From contig CACBIY010000003.1 of assembly GCA_902539445.1 (NCBI GenBank), forward strand, positions 62,001 to 126,000: a stretch of 64,000 nt of DNA, given 5' to 3'. The translations under genes were made by a program, and so were the position numbers. The notes below the pieces were generated by a model that saw nothing but the letters and a program-made list of their open reading frames with translations, did no database searches and was not told the DNA's origin. How positions within the stretch are numbered: position 1 is the first letter of the stretch; each line of letters starts with the position of its first letter. Source of the DNA: an uncultured Pelagibacteraceae bacterium. Its GTDB lineage: Bacteria > Pseudomonadota > Alphaproteobacteria > Pelagibacterales > Pelagibacteraceae. Shown here piece after piece: positions 17,127-26,834 of the stretch.

Positions 17127-17594
17127 ATGTTCAAAAAAAGAGAAAATGTGGTTGAAATTGAAGAAGGAAATCTTCTTTCACCTAAATTTGATAATGATGG
17201 TTTAATACCTGTCATTACGATGTGCTCTCAAACAAAAGAAATTTTGATGCATGGTTATATGAATGTTGAGGCATTAAAAAAAACTATTGAAACAAAAGAA
17301 GCTCACTACTACAGCAGATCAAGGCAATCCATTTGGCACAAAGGTAAAACAAGTGGTTTTGTTCAAAAAGTAACTGAGATCAAAATCGACGACGATCAAG
17401 ATTCTATTTGGCTTACTGTTGATATTGGAAATGGAGCTAGTTGTCATGTTGGTTATAGATCTTGTTTCTATAGATCTATACCTCTTGGACCAATTGAAAA
17501 TGGTAGAGAAGTTGAGATGAGATTCACTGAAAAAGAAAAAAAATTTGACCCAGAAAAAGTTTATAAAGGTCAACCAAATCCAACTAAAATTTAA
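17127..17594 (+). CDS. hisI: Phosphoribosyl-AMP cyclohydrolase
   Basis: A 155-aa protein with HisI signatures: YSRSRQSIWHKGKTSG (~residue 56), the Mg-binding DDDQDSIWL, and the zinc ligands in ASCHVGYRSCFY. It performs the third step of histidine synthesis. It is a stand-alone cyclohydrolase without a fused HisE domain. The long N-terminal segment before the catalytic core is usual in alphaproteobacteria. Confidence 0.95.
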   Translation: MFKKRENVVEIEEGNLLSPKFDNDGLIPVITMCSQTKEILMHGYMNVEALKKTIETKEAHYYSRSRQSIWHKGKTSGFVQKVTEIKIDDDQDSIWLTVDIGNGASCHVGYRSCFYRSIPLGPIENGREVEMRFTEKEKKFDPEKVYKGQPNPTKI

Positions 17595-17601
17595 TATAAT
17601 T

Positions 17602-18210
17602 ATGAGAGTCTTAAACCCTTTTGGTCCCAAAATTGCTGTAACTAAAATTCCTAGTAAAATTATAAATCGAATTAATAAAGAAGTTGATCTAATTGTAAAT
17701 AACAGATCAAGATTGAAGAAAAGTGATTACTCTAAAAAGCTTGTTGGTCAAGTTAAACAAGAAATAAGATTACCAAATTCATTTGTTAATAAATATCTTA
17801 TTAAATTTATAAAATTAAATGTAAAAAAATATATAAAAAAAAGCACTAATAAAAATTTAAAAAAAATAAATTTAAAAAGCTTTTGGGTAGTGAGACAATA
17901 TAAAAATGAATATAATCCTGTTCATTTTCATAGTGGGAACATCTCAGGTGTTGGCTATTTAAAAATTCCTAAAAATATTACTAAAGGTACAAAAAGACTT
18001 AAAACAAATGGGACCATAGATTTTATACATGGATCTAAATCGTTTTTAAGTAATAGCTTGTATAACCATAATCCAAAAGTTGGAGATATGATTATATTTC
18101 CAAATTACTTAATGCACACTGCTTACCCTTTTAAAAGAGATGGTGAAAGAAGATCTTTTTCATTTAATTTAGATATTGATAAAAAAACATTTGATGTTTT
18201 CAATGGATAA
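17602..18210 (+). CDS. Putative 2OG-Fe(II) oxygenase
   Basis: The ORF track starts at 17545 inside hisI. The ATG at 17602, 7 bp after the hisI stop, is more likely and gives 202 aa. The motifs NPVHFHSGNISGVGYL and GDMIIFPNYLMHTAYPF, ending with RRSFSFN, match the double-stranded beta-helix of the PF13759-type oxygenases. They supply His and acidic or second-His iron ligands and an Arg for 2-oxoglutarate. The substrate is unknown. It overlaps the DUF2237 gene by 8 bp. Confidence 0.75.
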   Translation: MRVLNPFGPKIAVTKIPSKIINRINKEVDLIVNNRSRLKKSDYSKKLVGQVKQEIRLPNSFVNKYLIKFIKLNVKKYIKKSTNKNLKKINLKSFWVVRQYKNEYNPVHFHSGNISGVGYLKIPKNITKGTKRLKTNGTIDFIHGSKSFLSNSLYNHNPKVGDMIIFPNYLMHTAYPFKRDGERRSFSFNLDIDKKTFDVFNG

Positions 18211-18577
18211 GATTCAAAAAAACGTTCTTGGTGAAAAATTAGAGGAATGTTCTCTAGATCCTTTAACTGGTTGGTATAGAGATGGTTGTTGTAATACTGA
18301 TGAAAATGATCATGGGTTACACACTGTTTGTGCAAAAGTTACAACAGAATTTCTAGAGTGGTGCAAAGAGGCAGGAAATGATTTGATTACACCTCACCCA
18401 GAATATGGTTTTCCCGGCTTAAAAGATGGGGATGGTTGGTGTGTTTGTGCAACTTGGTATGCAAGAGCGGTAGAAGCTGGGAAAGGTTGTCCAATTTTTT
18501 TAAAACGAACTCATGAAAATACATTAAAGATTTTACCAATTGAAACTCTCAAAAAATTTGCGATAGATCTTTCATAA
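18203..18577 (+). CDS. DUF2237 family protein
   Basis: The ATG at 18203 (124 aa) is preferred to the track start, because upstream codons lie inside the preceding gene. It has the DUF2237 pattern GWYRDGCCNTDENDHGLHTVCA and GDGWCVCATWYARAV, rich in conserved Cys, Asp and His. The function is unknown; the Cys clusters suggest metal or redox chemistry. It is coupled to the 2OG oxygenase by the overlap. Confidence 0.85.
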   Translation: MDKIQKNVLGEKLEECSLDPLTGWYRDGCCNTDENDHGLHTVCAKVTTEFLEWCKEAGNDLITPHPEYGFPGLKDGDGWCVCATWYARAVEAGKGCPIFLKRTHENTLKILPIETLKKFAIDLS

Positions 18578-18590
18578 ACAAATTTAGCTT

Positions 18591-18758
18591 ATGGGTGAAA
18601 ATATTTTATCAATAATATATCTTTTGCTAGTAATTGTCCTAGTCTTCCCAGGCTTTTATTATGCAAATAAAAATAAAAAAGTTTTTTTAAAAAATCTTAT
18701 GATTTGGCTTGGCATTATTGGAATAGTAATAATTTTTGTTAATTTTTTTAATAATTAA
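18591..18758 (+). CDS. Small membrane protein (55 aa), hypothetical
   Basis: A 55-aa ORF below the track limit, 13 bp after DUF2237. It has two hydrophobic helices (about residues 6-23 and 36-52) joined by a Lys-rich turn (YANKNKKVFLKN). Its TAA stop abuts the stop of the convergent ETF-QO gene with no space, which argues that the interval is used. I do not recognise the family. Confidence 0.6.
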   Translation: MGENILSIIYLLLVIVLVFPGFYYANKNKKVFLKNLMIWLGIIGIVIIFVNFFNN

Positions 18759-20378
18759 TTACATATTTCCATACTTAGGTCCACCACCACCCTCAGGTGT
18801 AACCCAAGTAATATTTTGGGATGGTTCTTTGATATCGCAAGTTTTACAATGAATACAGTTCTGCGCATTAATAACAAATTTGTTTATATCGTTTTCTTTT
18901 TGAACCTCATAAACTCCTGCTGGGCAGTACCTTTGTGCAGGTTCATCGTACATTTCGAGTGTATAATTTATAGGTAAATCCTTATCCTTTAACTGTAAGT
19001 GTACTGGCTGATTATCCTCATGGTTAGTTCCAGTTAAATAAACTGAGCTTGTTTTATCAAAAGTAATCACATTATCAGGTTTTGGGTAATCAATTTTTGG
19101 CATCTTATTTGCAGGTTTTAACGTCTCATGATCTGCATGCTTATGTTTTAAAGTAAAAGGAAGTTTTCCTCTAAATAAAATTTGATCAATTCCTGTAAAA
19201 ATTATTCCTAAAATTAAACCCCATGTGAAACTTGGTTTAACATTTCTTGCTTTATATAATTCTTTATAAAGCCAACTTTCTTTAAAGATTTTTTCATAAA
19301 CAGATAGATCATCACCTTTCTCAAAATGAAAATTTATTGTTTCAGCAGCTATAATTCCACTTTTCATAGCAGTATGAGAACCTTTTATTTTTGGCATGTT
19401 TAAAGTTCCTGCATCACACCCGATAAGTAATGCTCCTGGCATAAACATTTTTGGTAAACTTTGAATGCCACCTTCAATTAAAGCTCTAGCGCCATAGGAG
19501 ATTCTTTTTCCACCTTCGATAATTTTTTTTATTGATGGATGTGTTTTAAATCTTTGAAATTCATCAAAAGGAGAAAGATGAGGATTTTGATAATCTAAAC
19601 CTATCACGTATCCTAAAAAAACCTGTTTGTTTTCAGCATGATAAATAAAACTTCCACCATAAGTGTTATTATCTAATGGCCATCCAGCTGTATGCATCAC
19701 TAATCCTTCTACATGATTTTTTTCATCAATTTCCCAAATTTCTTTAAATCCAATTCCATATTGTTGAGGATCTTTGTCTTTATCTAGATTAAATTTTTTG
19801 ATCAATTGTTTTCCTAAATGACCACGACAACCTTCTGCAAAAACTGTAACTTTGCCTAGAAGTTCAATACCTGGTTCAAAGCTATCTTTTTTATCTCCTT
19901 GTTTATCTATTCCCATGTCCTGAGTGGCTACGCCCTTAACAGATCCATCGTCATTAAATAAAATCTCACTTGCAGGAAATCCTGGAAATATTTCTACACC
20001 AAGTGCTTCTGCTTGCTCAGCAAGCCATCTGCATAAATTTGCAAGACTAATGATATAATTATTATGATTTTTTTGGACAGAGGGTAACAACCATGTGGGC
20101 CAACTTAATGAATTTTTTTTTCCTAAAAATAAAAATTTTTCTTTTGAAACTTTAGTTTTTATTGGTGCATTTAAATCTTTCCAGTTTGGAATTAATTCGT
20201 CCAGTGCTCTAGTTTCAAAAACATTTCCACTTAATATATGTGCACCGATCTCAGATGCTTTCTCTAAAACACAAATATTTAAATTTGAATTTAATTGTTT
20301 TAATTTAATAGCAGTTGTTAATCCTGATGGTCCTCCACCAACAATTACAACATCGTATTCCATTGACTCTCTGGACAT
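18759..20378 (-). CDS. Electron-transfer flavoprotein:ubiquinone oxidoreductase
   Basis: A 539-aa protein. It has an N-terminal FAD motif (VVIVGGGPSGLTTAIKL), the central membrane-association and quinone region, and a C-terminal ferredoxin-like domain with the 4Fe-4S cysteines (RYCPAGVYEV, NCIHCKTCDIK). It ends in the typical PEGGGGPKYGNM. It passes electrons from reduced ETF to ubiquinone at the membrane. It lies 21 bp after etfA in the DMGDH-etfBA operon and is probably dedicated to that dehydrogenase plus fatty-acid and amino-acid oxidation. Confidence 0.97.
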   Translation of the reverse strand: MSRESMEYDVVIVGGGPSGLTTAIKLKQLNSNLNICVLEKASEIGAHILSGNVFETRALDELIPNWKDLNAPIKTKVSKEKFLFLGKKNSLSWPTWLLPSVQKNHNNYIISLANLCRWLAEQAEALGVEIFPGFPASEILFNDDGSVKGVATQDMGIDKQGDKKDSFEPGIELLGKVTVFAEGCRGHLGKQLIKKFNLDKDKDPQQYGIGFKEIWEIDEKNHVEGLVMHTAGWPLDNNTYGGSFIYHAENKQVFLGYVIGLDYQNPHLSPFDEFQRFKTHPSIKKIIEGGKRISYGARALIEGGIQSLPKMFMPGALLIGCDAGTLNMPKIKGSHTAMKSGIIAAETINFHFEKGDDLSVYEKIFKESWLYKELYKARNVKPSFTWGLILGIIFTGIDQILFRGKLPFTLKHKHADHETLKPANKMPKIDYPKPDNVITFDKTSSVYLTGTNHEDNQPVHLQLKDKDLPINYTLEMYDEPAQRYCPAGVYEVQKENDINKFVINAQNCIHCKTCDIKEPSQNITWVTPEGGGGPKYGNM

Positions 20379-20399
20379 AACAATTTTTTACAGATTATA

Positions 20400-21353
20400 T
20401 TATTTTTGTATAGTGTTTAATTTGTTCAGTTCCTCAATAAATTGGGGTACTGCTTCAAAAAGATCAGCTTCTAGACCATAGTCTGCAACACTAAAAATTG
20501 GAGCTTCGCCATCCTTATTGATTGCGACAATCACCTTGCTTTCTTTCATTCCAGCTAAATGCTGAATAGCACCAGAAATACCAATCGCAATATATAAATC
20601 TGGAACTACAACTTTTCCAGTTTGACCCACTTGATGATCGTTGCTTATATATCCAGCATCCACAGCTGCTCTTGACGCTCCAATAGCAGCATTTAATTTA
20701 TCAGCAACAGATGTGATTAATTTAAAATTGTCTCCACTCTGCATTCCTCTTCCACCAGAAACAACCACTCTTGCAGTTCCAAGTTCTGGTCTATCTGACT
20801 TAATTTCCTCTCTTTTTACAAATTTTGTATTATTAAACTCTTCACTTGGTTCAGCTTTTTCAATTGGCGCAGATCCGCCTGAACTCTCACATGGATCAAA
20901 AGAAGTTGGTCTAATAGTAATACATTTTTTTGGATCCTTGCTTTTTACTGTTGCAAATGCATTTCCAGCATAAATTGGTCGTAAAAATGTATCTGCAGAA
21001 ATTACCTTGATAATATCACTGACTTGAGAAGTATCTAAAGAAGCTGCAATCCTTGGCATCAAATTTTTACCAAATGTATTAGCTGAACAAACAACATGTG
21101 AATAGTTTTCTGCCAATTTCACTATTACTGGTGCAAAATTTTCTGCCACAAAGTTTTCGTAATGAGCTGCTTCTACTTGAATTACTTTTTTGACCAAAGG
21201 TAACTCTGATAATTTTTTTGCTACATCTCCACAGTTATTACCAATAATTACAGCATGAAGATCGGTATTCATTTGAGAGGCCGCAGTTACAGCATTAAGT
21301 GTGAAAGGTTTGAGTTCTTTATTGTTATGTTCTGCAACTAATAAAACTGACAT
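20400..21353 (-). CDS. etfA: Electron transfer flavoprotein alpha subunit
   Basis: A 317-aa protein with the C-terminal FAD domain of EtfA (VVSGGRGMQSGDNF, GASRAAVDAGYI, QVGQTGKVVVPDLYIAIGIS). It carries the FAD that takes electrons from acyl-CoA, dimethylglycine or sarcosine dehydrogenases. Its start shares a base with the etfB stop. Confidence 0.97.
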   Translation of the reverse strand: MSVLLVAEHNNKELKPFTLNAVTAASQMNTDLHAVIIGNNCGDVAKKLSELPLVKKVIQVEAAHYENFVAENFAPVIVKLAENYSHVVCSANTFGKNLMPRIAASLDTSQVSDIIKVISADTFLRPIYAGNAFATVKSKDPKKCITIRPTSFDPCESSGGSAPIEKAEPSEEFNNTKFVKREEIKSDRPELGTARVVVSGGRGMQSGDNFKLITSVADKLNAAIGASRAAVDAGYISNDHQVGQTGKVVVPDLYIAIGISGAIQHLAGMKESKVIVAINKDGEAPIFSVADYGLEADLFEAVPQFIEELNKLNTIQK

Positions 21354-22102
21354 TATATTACTTTAGCCTCATTTTTTAATTTTTGCACTAGCTCAGCCAC
21401 ACTTTTTACTTTTATACCAGCTTTTCTTTTTGGTGGCTCTTCAACCTTAATTTGCTCGATTCTTGGTGATGTATCTACTCCTAAATCTGACGCATTTATT
21501 TGCTCAATAGGTTTCTTTTTAGCCTTCATTATGTTTGGCAAAGACGCATATCTTGGTTCATTAAGTCTTAAATCACAAGTTACAATAGCAGGAATATTGA
21601 TCTCTATTGTCTCTAATCCTTCGTCGATCTCTCTCGTAACTTCAAGTTTTTTATCTTTAATCTCTATCTTTGAAGCAAATGTTGCTTGAGGCCAATTTAG
21701 TAAAGCACTTAACATTTGACCTGTTTGATTACAATCATCATCAATTGCTTGTTTTCCCATAAAAACTAAATCTGGTTTTTCTTTTTCAACAATTTTTTGT
21801 AATAATTTGGAAACGGCTAAAGGTTCTAAAATTCCATCAGCTTTAATAAGAATGCCTCTATCAGCTCCAACCGCTAATGCTTTACGAACAGTTTCTTGAG
21901 CTTTCTCTTCTCCAACACTTACTGCAACTACTTCGGTCGCTTTTCCTGACTCTTTGATTTTTACTGCCTCCTCAATCGCATTATCATCTGGTGGATTGGT
22001 AGACATCTTAACATTTTCAGTTACTACACCAGTGTTATCCTCTTTAACTCTGACTTGAACATTGTAATCAATTACTCTTTTTACTGCGACTAAAATTTTC
22101 AT
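21353..22102 (-). CDS. etfB: Electron transfer flavoprotein beta subunit
   Basis: A 249-aa protein with the EtfB signature and recognition loop ([21 protein letters not shown], ~residue 184). It binds AMP and docks to partner dehydrogenases. It shares a base with the stop of the DMGDH-like gene upstream and with etfA downstream, giving strict translational coupling. Confidence 0.97.
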   Translation of the reverse strand: MKILVAVKRVIDYNVQVRVKEDNTGVVTENVKMSTNPPDDNAIEEAVKIKESGKATEVVAVSVGEEKAQETVRKALAVGADRGILIKADGILEPLAVSKLLQKIVEKEKPDLVFMGKQAIDDDCNQTGQMLSALLNWPQATFASKIEIKDKKLEVTREIDEGLETIEINIPAIVTCDLRLNEPRYASLPNIMKAKKKPIEQINASDLGVDTSPRIEQIKVEEPPKRKAGIKVKSVAELVQKLKNEAKVI

Positions 22103-24534
22103 TAGGCTCTCAAAAGTTTATTTTCAGCATCGTATGGACTTTCCTCTACTATTGTAGCCTCATACATTTTTCCTAGAATATCAACTTTAAGTTTTTCTCC
22201 AACATTTGCTAAATCAGGTTTCACCATGGCTAAGGCAATAGATTTATCTAATCTAAATCCGTATTCCCCGCCTGTTGCTCGCCCAACGACTTTGTCATCT
22301 TTATAAATTGGATTGTTACCTAAAACATCTGAGTCTGTTGTGTCATGAACCTCTAGTGTTACTAATTTATTATCAAAACCCTTTTCTCTCCATTTGTTTA
22401 GTGCATCAAGTCCTATGAAATTACCCTTGTTTGGATGAATAAATCTGTCTAGGCCAGACTCATAAGGTGAATACTCAATTGATAGTTCAGTTCCCACAAG
22501 TTTATAAGATTTTTCTACTCTTAAACTGTTCATCGCTCTGATGCCAAAAGGTTTAAGACCGAGATCCTTACCTGCTTCCATTAATTTATCAAAAATATGG
22601 TTTTGATATTCAATTGGGTGATGTAATTCCCAACCTAGTTCACCAACAAAATTTACTCTCATAGCATTTACTGGAGCATATCCAACATTAACATTTTTTG
22701 CAGTTAACCATTTAAAATTTTCATTTGAAAAATCATCAGTTGAAACTTTTTGCATAAGTTCTCTAGCTTTTGGGCCTGCTACAACAAGCACACCTGTACT
22801 ATTTGTTAAGTCTTCAAAAATAACCGAACCATCAGTTGGCATCCATTTTTGAATCCAATCATGGTCTAATCTCAAATTCGCTCCAGCTGAAACCAAATAA
22901 TAACTATTTTCAGCTTCTTTCATAATTGTAAACTCAGAGTGAACACCACCTTTAGTATTTAGCGCATGACACAAATTAATTCTTCCGATTTTTTTTGGAA
23001 GTTTGTTAGCGACTAAGTAGTCTAAAAATTCTTCAGCCTTTGGACCTTTTATTCTACATTTTGCAAAGGCTGTCATATCCAAAAGTCCAACATTCTTTTT
23101 AACGTTTTCACATTCTTTCTTAATTGCATCAAACCATTTTGATCTTCTAAATGACCAATGATCTTTTTGTTCCATGCCATCTGTTGCAAAAAAGTTTGGT
23201 CTTTCCCATCCAAATTTTTGTCCAAAGACAGCACCAAGATTTTTCATTCTTTCATAACAAGGAGATGTTCTTAAAGGTCTTGCAGCTGGTCTCTCTTCAT
23301 CAGGATAATGAACAATAAATACATGACTGTATGCTTCCTCATTTTTTGCTTTAAGATAAGACTTTGTTGCATAATTTCCGTAACGTCTTGGTTCAACACC
23401 AAGCATATCAATCGTTGGTTCACCATCAACGATCCATTCTGCTAATTGCCAACCTGCTCCACCAGCTGCAGTTATTCCAAAACTATGTCCCTCATTAATC
23501 CAAAAATTTTTAAGTCCCCAGGCTGGACCAACAATTGGATTACCATCTGGTGTGTAACATATTGCACCATTATAAACTTTTTTCACTCCAACTTCTCCAA
23601 ATGCCGGAACTCTATGTATTGCTCCCTCAATGTGTGGAGCAAGTCTATCTAAATCTTCTTGAAACAATTCATATTCAGAATCTTTTGAGGGACCTTCTAC
23701 ATAACACGCTGGTGCACCATCTTCATATGGACCTAATATTAATCCACCAGCCTCCTCTCTCATATACCATCTACTATCGCTATCTCTTAATACACCCATC
23801 TCTGGTAGACCTTCTTTTTTTCTTTTTTGTATTTCTGGATGCGGTTCAGTTACAATATATTGATGTTCCACAGGAATAACTGGAATATCTAATCCAACCA
23901 TTTCACCAGTTTGTCTTGCAAAATTTCCTGAGCATGAAATGACATGTTCACATTCAATTGATCCTTTGTCTGTTTCAACAATCCATCCTTCTTTAGTTTG
24001 TCTCATTGATAACACTGTTGTATTTCTATAAATCTCAGCTCCCCTGTTCCTAGCACCTGTGGCAAGTGCCTGTGTTAAGTCTGCAGGTTGGATGTATCCA
24101 TCTTCTGGGTGTTGAATTGCTCCAACTAAATCATCAGTATGACAAAGCGGCCAAATTTCTTTAACTTGTTGAGGTGTCAAAAATTTTACGTCAACACCAA
24201 TTGTTTTAGCTACACCAGCATATTGATGATACTCATCCATTCTATCTTTGGTACTAGCTAAACGGATATTTGAAACAACACTGAAACCAACATTCTTACC
24301 AGTCTCTTCCTCTAACTTTTTATAAAGATTTACTGCATACTTGTGAAGTTGACCAACAGAATAGCTCATATTAAAAAGAGGTAGCAAACCTGCTGCATGC
24401 CAAGTTGAGCCTGAGGTTAATTCTTTTCTTTCAACTAAAACAACATCTGACCAGCCTTTTTTTGCTAAATGATAAAGAGCGCTTACTCCAACAACTCCTC
24501 CACCGACTACGACGACTTTTGCTTTAGATTTCAT
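22102..24534 (-). CDS. Dimethylglycine/sarcosine dehydrogenase-like FAD protein with GcvT domain
   Basis: An 810-aa two-part enzyme. Residues ~5-380 form a DAO-type FAD domain ([17 protein letters not shown], then [11 protein letters not shown], whose His is the usual covalent FAD attachment site). Residues ~430-800 form a GcvT/aminomethyltransferase domain ([29 protein letters not shown]). This is the layout of DMGDH and sarcosine dehydrogenase, which demethylate to methylene-THF and hand electrons to ETF. It leads the operon with etfBA and ETF-QO, supporting an ETF-dependent role. Dimethylglycine is favoured because a sarcosine oxidase exists elsewhere in the window. Confidence 0.88.
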   Translation of the reverse strand: MKSKAKVVVVGGGVVGVSALYHLAKKGWSDVVLVERKELTSGSTWHAAGLLPLFNMSYSVGQLHKYAVNLYKKLEEETGKNVGFSVVSNIRLASTKDRMDEYHQYAGVAKTIGVDVKFLTPQQVKEIWPLCHTDDLVGAIQHPEDGYIQPADLTQALATGARNRGAEIYRNTTVLSMRQTKEGWIVETDKGSIECEHVISCSGNFARQTGEMVGLDIPVIPVEHQYIVTEPHPEIQKRKKEGLPEMGVLRDSDSRWYMREEAGGLILGPYEDGAPACYVEGPSKDSEYELFQEDLDRLAPHIEGAIHRVPAFGEVGVKKVYNGAICYTPDGNPIVGPAWGLKNFWINEGHSFGITAAGGAGWQLAEWIVDGEPTIDMLGVEPRRYGNYATKSYLKAKNEEAYSHVFIVHYPDEERPAARPLRTSPCYERMKNLGAVFGQKFGWERPNFFATDGMEQKDHWSFRRSKWFDAIKKECENVKKNVGLLDMTAFAKCRIKGPKAEEFLDYLVANKLPKKIGRINLCHALNTKGGVHSEFTIMKEAENSYYLVSAGANLRLDHDWIQKWMPTDGSVIFEDLTNSTGVLVVAGPKARELMQKVSTDDFSNENFKWLTAKNVNVGYAPVNAMRVNFVGELGWELHHPIEYQNHIFDKLMEAGKDLGLKPFGIRAMNSLRVEKSYKLVGTELSIEYSPYESGLDRFIHPNKGNFIGLDALNKWREKGFDNKLVTLEVHDTTDSDVLGNNPIYKDDKVVGRATGGEYGFRLDKSIALAMVKPDLANVGEKLKVDILGKMYEATIVEESPYDAENKLLRA

Positions 24535-24590
24535 TAAATGATTCCTACTAAATTTTTACTTATAACGAAACAAAATTGTATTATGGATAA

Positions 24591-25064
24591 TCAAATTGAA
24601 CTTCCTAGTGCTATTGGGCTAGAAACCATTGTGGTCAACCAACAATCCTTAAGGGGTCCTTCAGCAGTATATTTTTCCACTTGCCAGTTGAACTTATGAT
24701 AAATCTTATCTTTATCTAAAATTATCACCTCAAATTGTGCCCATTTGTCACCACCTCCAACCTGTGTAATTGTATGGCTTAAGTGATTTAAGAGCATTTG
24801 ATATGAGTTGCCTTTAATCATCATTTTGAAATTTGGTAGAGGGCCAGTATTTTTTTTGTTACTGGGATGTGCAAAATTCCAGGTTTGCTCAATCCCACTA
24901 TCTTTATAATTTAAGTCGTTTTTTTGAAGACCACTTAATTGAATCTCAACAACTTTGGAAGGTTTTATATCACTATTAGGTTTCAGTAATTCAGCTTTAG
25001 TTATTGAAATTGAAAAGAAAAGAATAATAAAGACTTTAAATATTATCTCGAATTTTTTTAACAT
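24591..25064 (-). CDS. Secreted DUF4864-like protein
   Basis: A 157-aa protein with a signal sequence (about residues 8-24). A domain follows with the run EIQLSGLQKND, TWNFAHPSN and FKMMIKGNSYQMLLNH. It resembles DUF4864, whose members are small secreted proteins of unknown function. Distance to the DMGDH operon is small (56 bp), but it is downstream of nothing obvious and may be independent. Confidence 0.55.
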   Translation of the reverse strand: MLKKFEIIFKVFIILFFSISITKAELLKPNSDIKPSKVVEIQLSGLQKNDLNYKDSGIEQTWNFAHPSNKKNTGPLPNFKMMIKGNSYQMLLNHLSHTITQVGGGDKWAQFEVIILDKDKIYHKFNWQVEKYTAEGPLKDCWLTTMVSSPIALGSSI

Positions 25065-25087
25065 CTTTTTAAAAATTTAATTATTAA

Positions 25088-25489
25088 TTAATTAAAGTAT
25101 TTTTCGTACTCTATCTTCGTACATTTATTATCAATGTAAATGATGTCATTTGTCTCAACAATTTTTTTTGCTTCTTCGTTGCTAATGTCTAATTGCAACC
25201 ATAATACCTTTGCATTTATTTTGACAGTTTCTTCTGCAATTGTGACAACTTCATTCGATGGCCTAAACACATCTACTATTTCTACTGGATTATCAATCTC
25301 TGAAATATTTCCAAAAACTTTTTCACCTAATATTTTTTCACCTTTCATTGATGGATTGACTGGATAAACTTTAAAACCATTGTCTTGTAGATATTTCATA
25401 ACAATAGATGATGTTTTTGTTAAATCTTTACTTGCACCTACTAGAGCAATATTTTTATATTTTTTTAAAATTTCTTTTATATTTTCCAC
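25088..25489 (-). CDS. CoA-binding domain protein (YccU-like)
   Basis: A 133-aa Rossmann-type CoA-binding protein with IALVGASKDLTKTSSIVMKY at the N-terminus, VYPVNPSMKGEKILGEKVF, and VDVFRPSNEV. It is similar to the YccU/succinyl-CoA-ligase-alpha-like single-domain family. Its physiological role is unknown. It is in a tight same-strand cluster with the crotonase-like gene. Confidence 0.85.
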   Translation of the reverse strand: MENIKEILKKYKNIALVGASKDLTKTSSIVMKYLQDNGFKVYPVNPSMKGEKILGEKVFGNISEIDNPVEIVDVFRPSNEVVTIAEETVKINAKVLWLQLDISNEEAKKIVETNDIIYIDNKCTKIEYEKYFN

Positions 25490-25494
25490 TCTAT

Positions 25495-25683
25495 TTACTT
25501 TTTACTCTTTATCTTTCCTTCACAAAACTTCTTAGCTTCTTCAATAGTCATTGGTTGATCTAACTTTTGACTACCTGCAATACAAGCATCGATAGATCTT
25601 TTAAAATTATGGTCTCTAAAGGTAAAAATAAAATATATACCAATGATTATTAAGATAATTGTTAGAATATTTTTTACTTTCAC
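25495..25683 (-). CDS. Small single-helix membrane protein, hypothetical (62 aa)
   Basis: A 62-aa protein with an N-terminal transmembrane helix (about residues 5-21) and a charged tail with two Cys (DACIAG, KKFCEG). The start is GTG at 25683, overlapping the TGA stop of the crotonase gene as GTGA, which supports real translation by coupling. The family is not recognised. Confidence 0.6.
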   Translation of the reverse strand: MKVKNILTIILIIIGIYFIFTFRDHNFKRSIDACIAGSQKLDQPMTIEEAKKFCEGKIKSKK

Positions 25684-26453
25684 TTATTTCTCCACTTTGG
25701 TTTTCTTTTTTCTAAAAAAGCTGAAATACCTTCTTTTGCATCCATAGCCATCATATTGTATGTCATCATTTGACTGGTATACGAGTACGCTTTTCTTAGA
25801 GGCATTTCTAACTGCTTATAAAAAGCTTGTTTTCCAATTTTGATTGTTAAATTTGATTTTGATGCAATTTTTTTTGCAATTTTCATCGTCTCGCTATTTA
25901 ATTTTGATTTTGAAAAATAATCATTAATTAAACCAATTTCCTTTGCGTAATTTGCTTTAATTGGTTCACCAGTAAGAAGCATCTTCATCATAGGTTTTCT
26001 ATTAATCTTTCTGCTAACTGCAACCATAGGAGTACTACAAAACAATCCAATATTTACTCCTGGCGTTGCAAAAAGTGCATCTTTTGTGCTGTAAGCTAAA
26101 TCACAACTAGCAACTAATTGACATCCTGCTGCATAAGCTGCACCATGAACTTTTGCAATAACTGGTTTTTTACCCTCAACTATTTGAAGCATTAGCTTTG
26201 AACAAAGATTAAATAATTTTTTATATCTTTCTTTTTTCTTTAAGTCTTTTACTTCTTTTAAATTATGACCTGCACTAAAACCTTTTCCAGCACCCTCAAG
26301 AATAATAACTTTAACCTTTTTATCTTTGTCTAATTTTTTTAAAACATTAATTAAATCTTTCAAATTTTTGTAAGATAAAGAGTTGTATGTTTTTGGCTCA
26401 TTAATAATAACTCTTGCTATATCTTTATTCTGATTGATGATTTTGATATTCAT
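25680..26453 (-). CDS. Enoyl-CoA hydratase/isomerase (crotonase) family protein, ECHDC3-like
   Basis: A 257-aa crotonase-fold protein with the oxyanion-hole motifs AGKGFSAGHNLKE and HGAAYAAGCQLVASCD. The two glutamates that catalyse hydration in classical enoyl-CoA hydratase appear as Gln (GCQ instead of GCE) and Gly (PGVNIG instead of PE). The segment LFCSTPMVAVSR resembles ECHDC3-type proteins. Ordinary hydratase activity is therefore doubtful; another acyl-CoA reaction is likely. It is clustered with a CoA-binding protein. Confidence 0.8.
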   Translation of the reverse strand: MNIKIINQNKDIARVIINEPKTYNSLSYKNLKDLINVLKKLDKDKKVKVIILEGAGKGFSAGHNLKEVKDLKKKERYKKLFNLCSKLMLQIVEGKKPVIAKVHGAAYAAGCQLVASCDLAYSTKDALFATPGVNIGLFCSTPMVAVSRKINRKPMMKMLLTGEPIKANYAKEIGLINDYFSKSKLNSETMKIAKKIASKSNLTIKIGKQAFYKQLEMPLRKAYSYTSQMMTYNMMAMDAKEGISAFLEKRKPKWRNK

Positions 26454-26459
26454 TAAAAA

Positions 26460-26834
26460 CTATTTAAGCTTACCCTCTTCTCTCATCTTTGCTCTTATTT
26501 TAGTAGCTGAAATTTTTTGTATTTCCTCAGGTAAAACAATTTCTTCTATTTTGTAACCAACACCTCTTCCATAACAAATGTTTGTAATATTGGGAACTAA
26601 CATAATTTTAAAACGTCCCTCGAATTCTGGATTAAGTTTATCTTCAATATTTTTTTTTACTGTTTCAAAATCAAATGGATTATCATCAACACCTTGTACG
26701 TCTCTGATTTGAATACAAACTTGTCCAGTTTTCTTAATTATTTCTTTAAATAAAGTATAGTGACCATCATGAAATGGTTGCCATCTTCCAAGCATTTGAG
26801 CAGTTGGTTTTTTATTATCCCACTTGTAAGTCAT
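26460..26834 (-). CDS. Cytidylyltransferase-fold nucleotidyltransferase
   Basis: A 124-aa protein with a clear nucleotidyltransferase start motif (GRWQPFHDGHYTLF, HxGH type) and a C-terminal ISATKIRAKM motif. Both are features of the NMN/pantetheine-phosphate/glycerol-phosphate transferase superfamily. It shares a base with the adenylylsulfate-kinase-like gene upstream, so the two very likely act together. The substrate is unknown. Confidence 0.72.
   Translation of the reverse strand: MTYKWDNKKPTAQMLGRWQPFHDGHYTLFKEIIKKTGQVCIQIRDVQGVDDNPFDFETVKKNIEDKLNPEFEGRFKIMLVPNITNICYGRGVGYKIEEIVLPEEIQKISATKIRAKMREEGKLK

Noticed and set aside
17545-17601. Upstream start of the 2OG oxygenase ORF
   Set aside because: It lies within hisI in another frame; the ATG at 17602 after the hisI stop is better supported.
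20095-20973. Two plus-strand ORFs (128 aa and 110 aa) opposite ETF-QO/etfA
   Set aside because: They are reverse-strand shadows of strongly conserved genes, with no ribosome site or domain.
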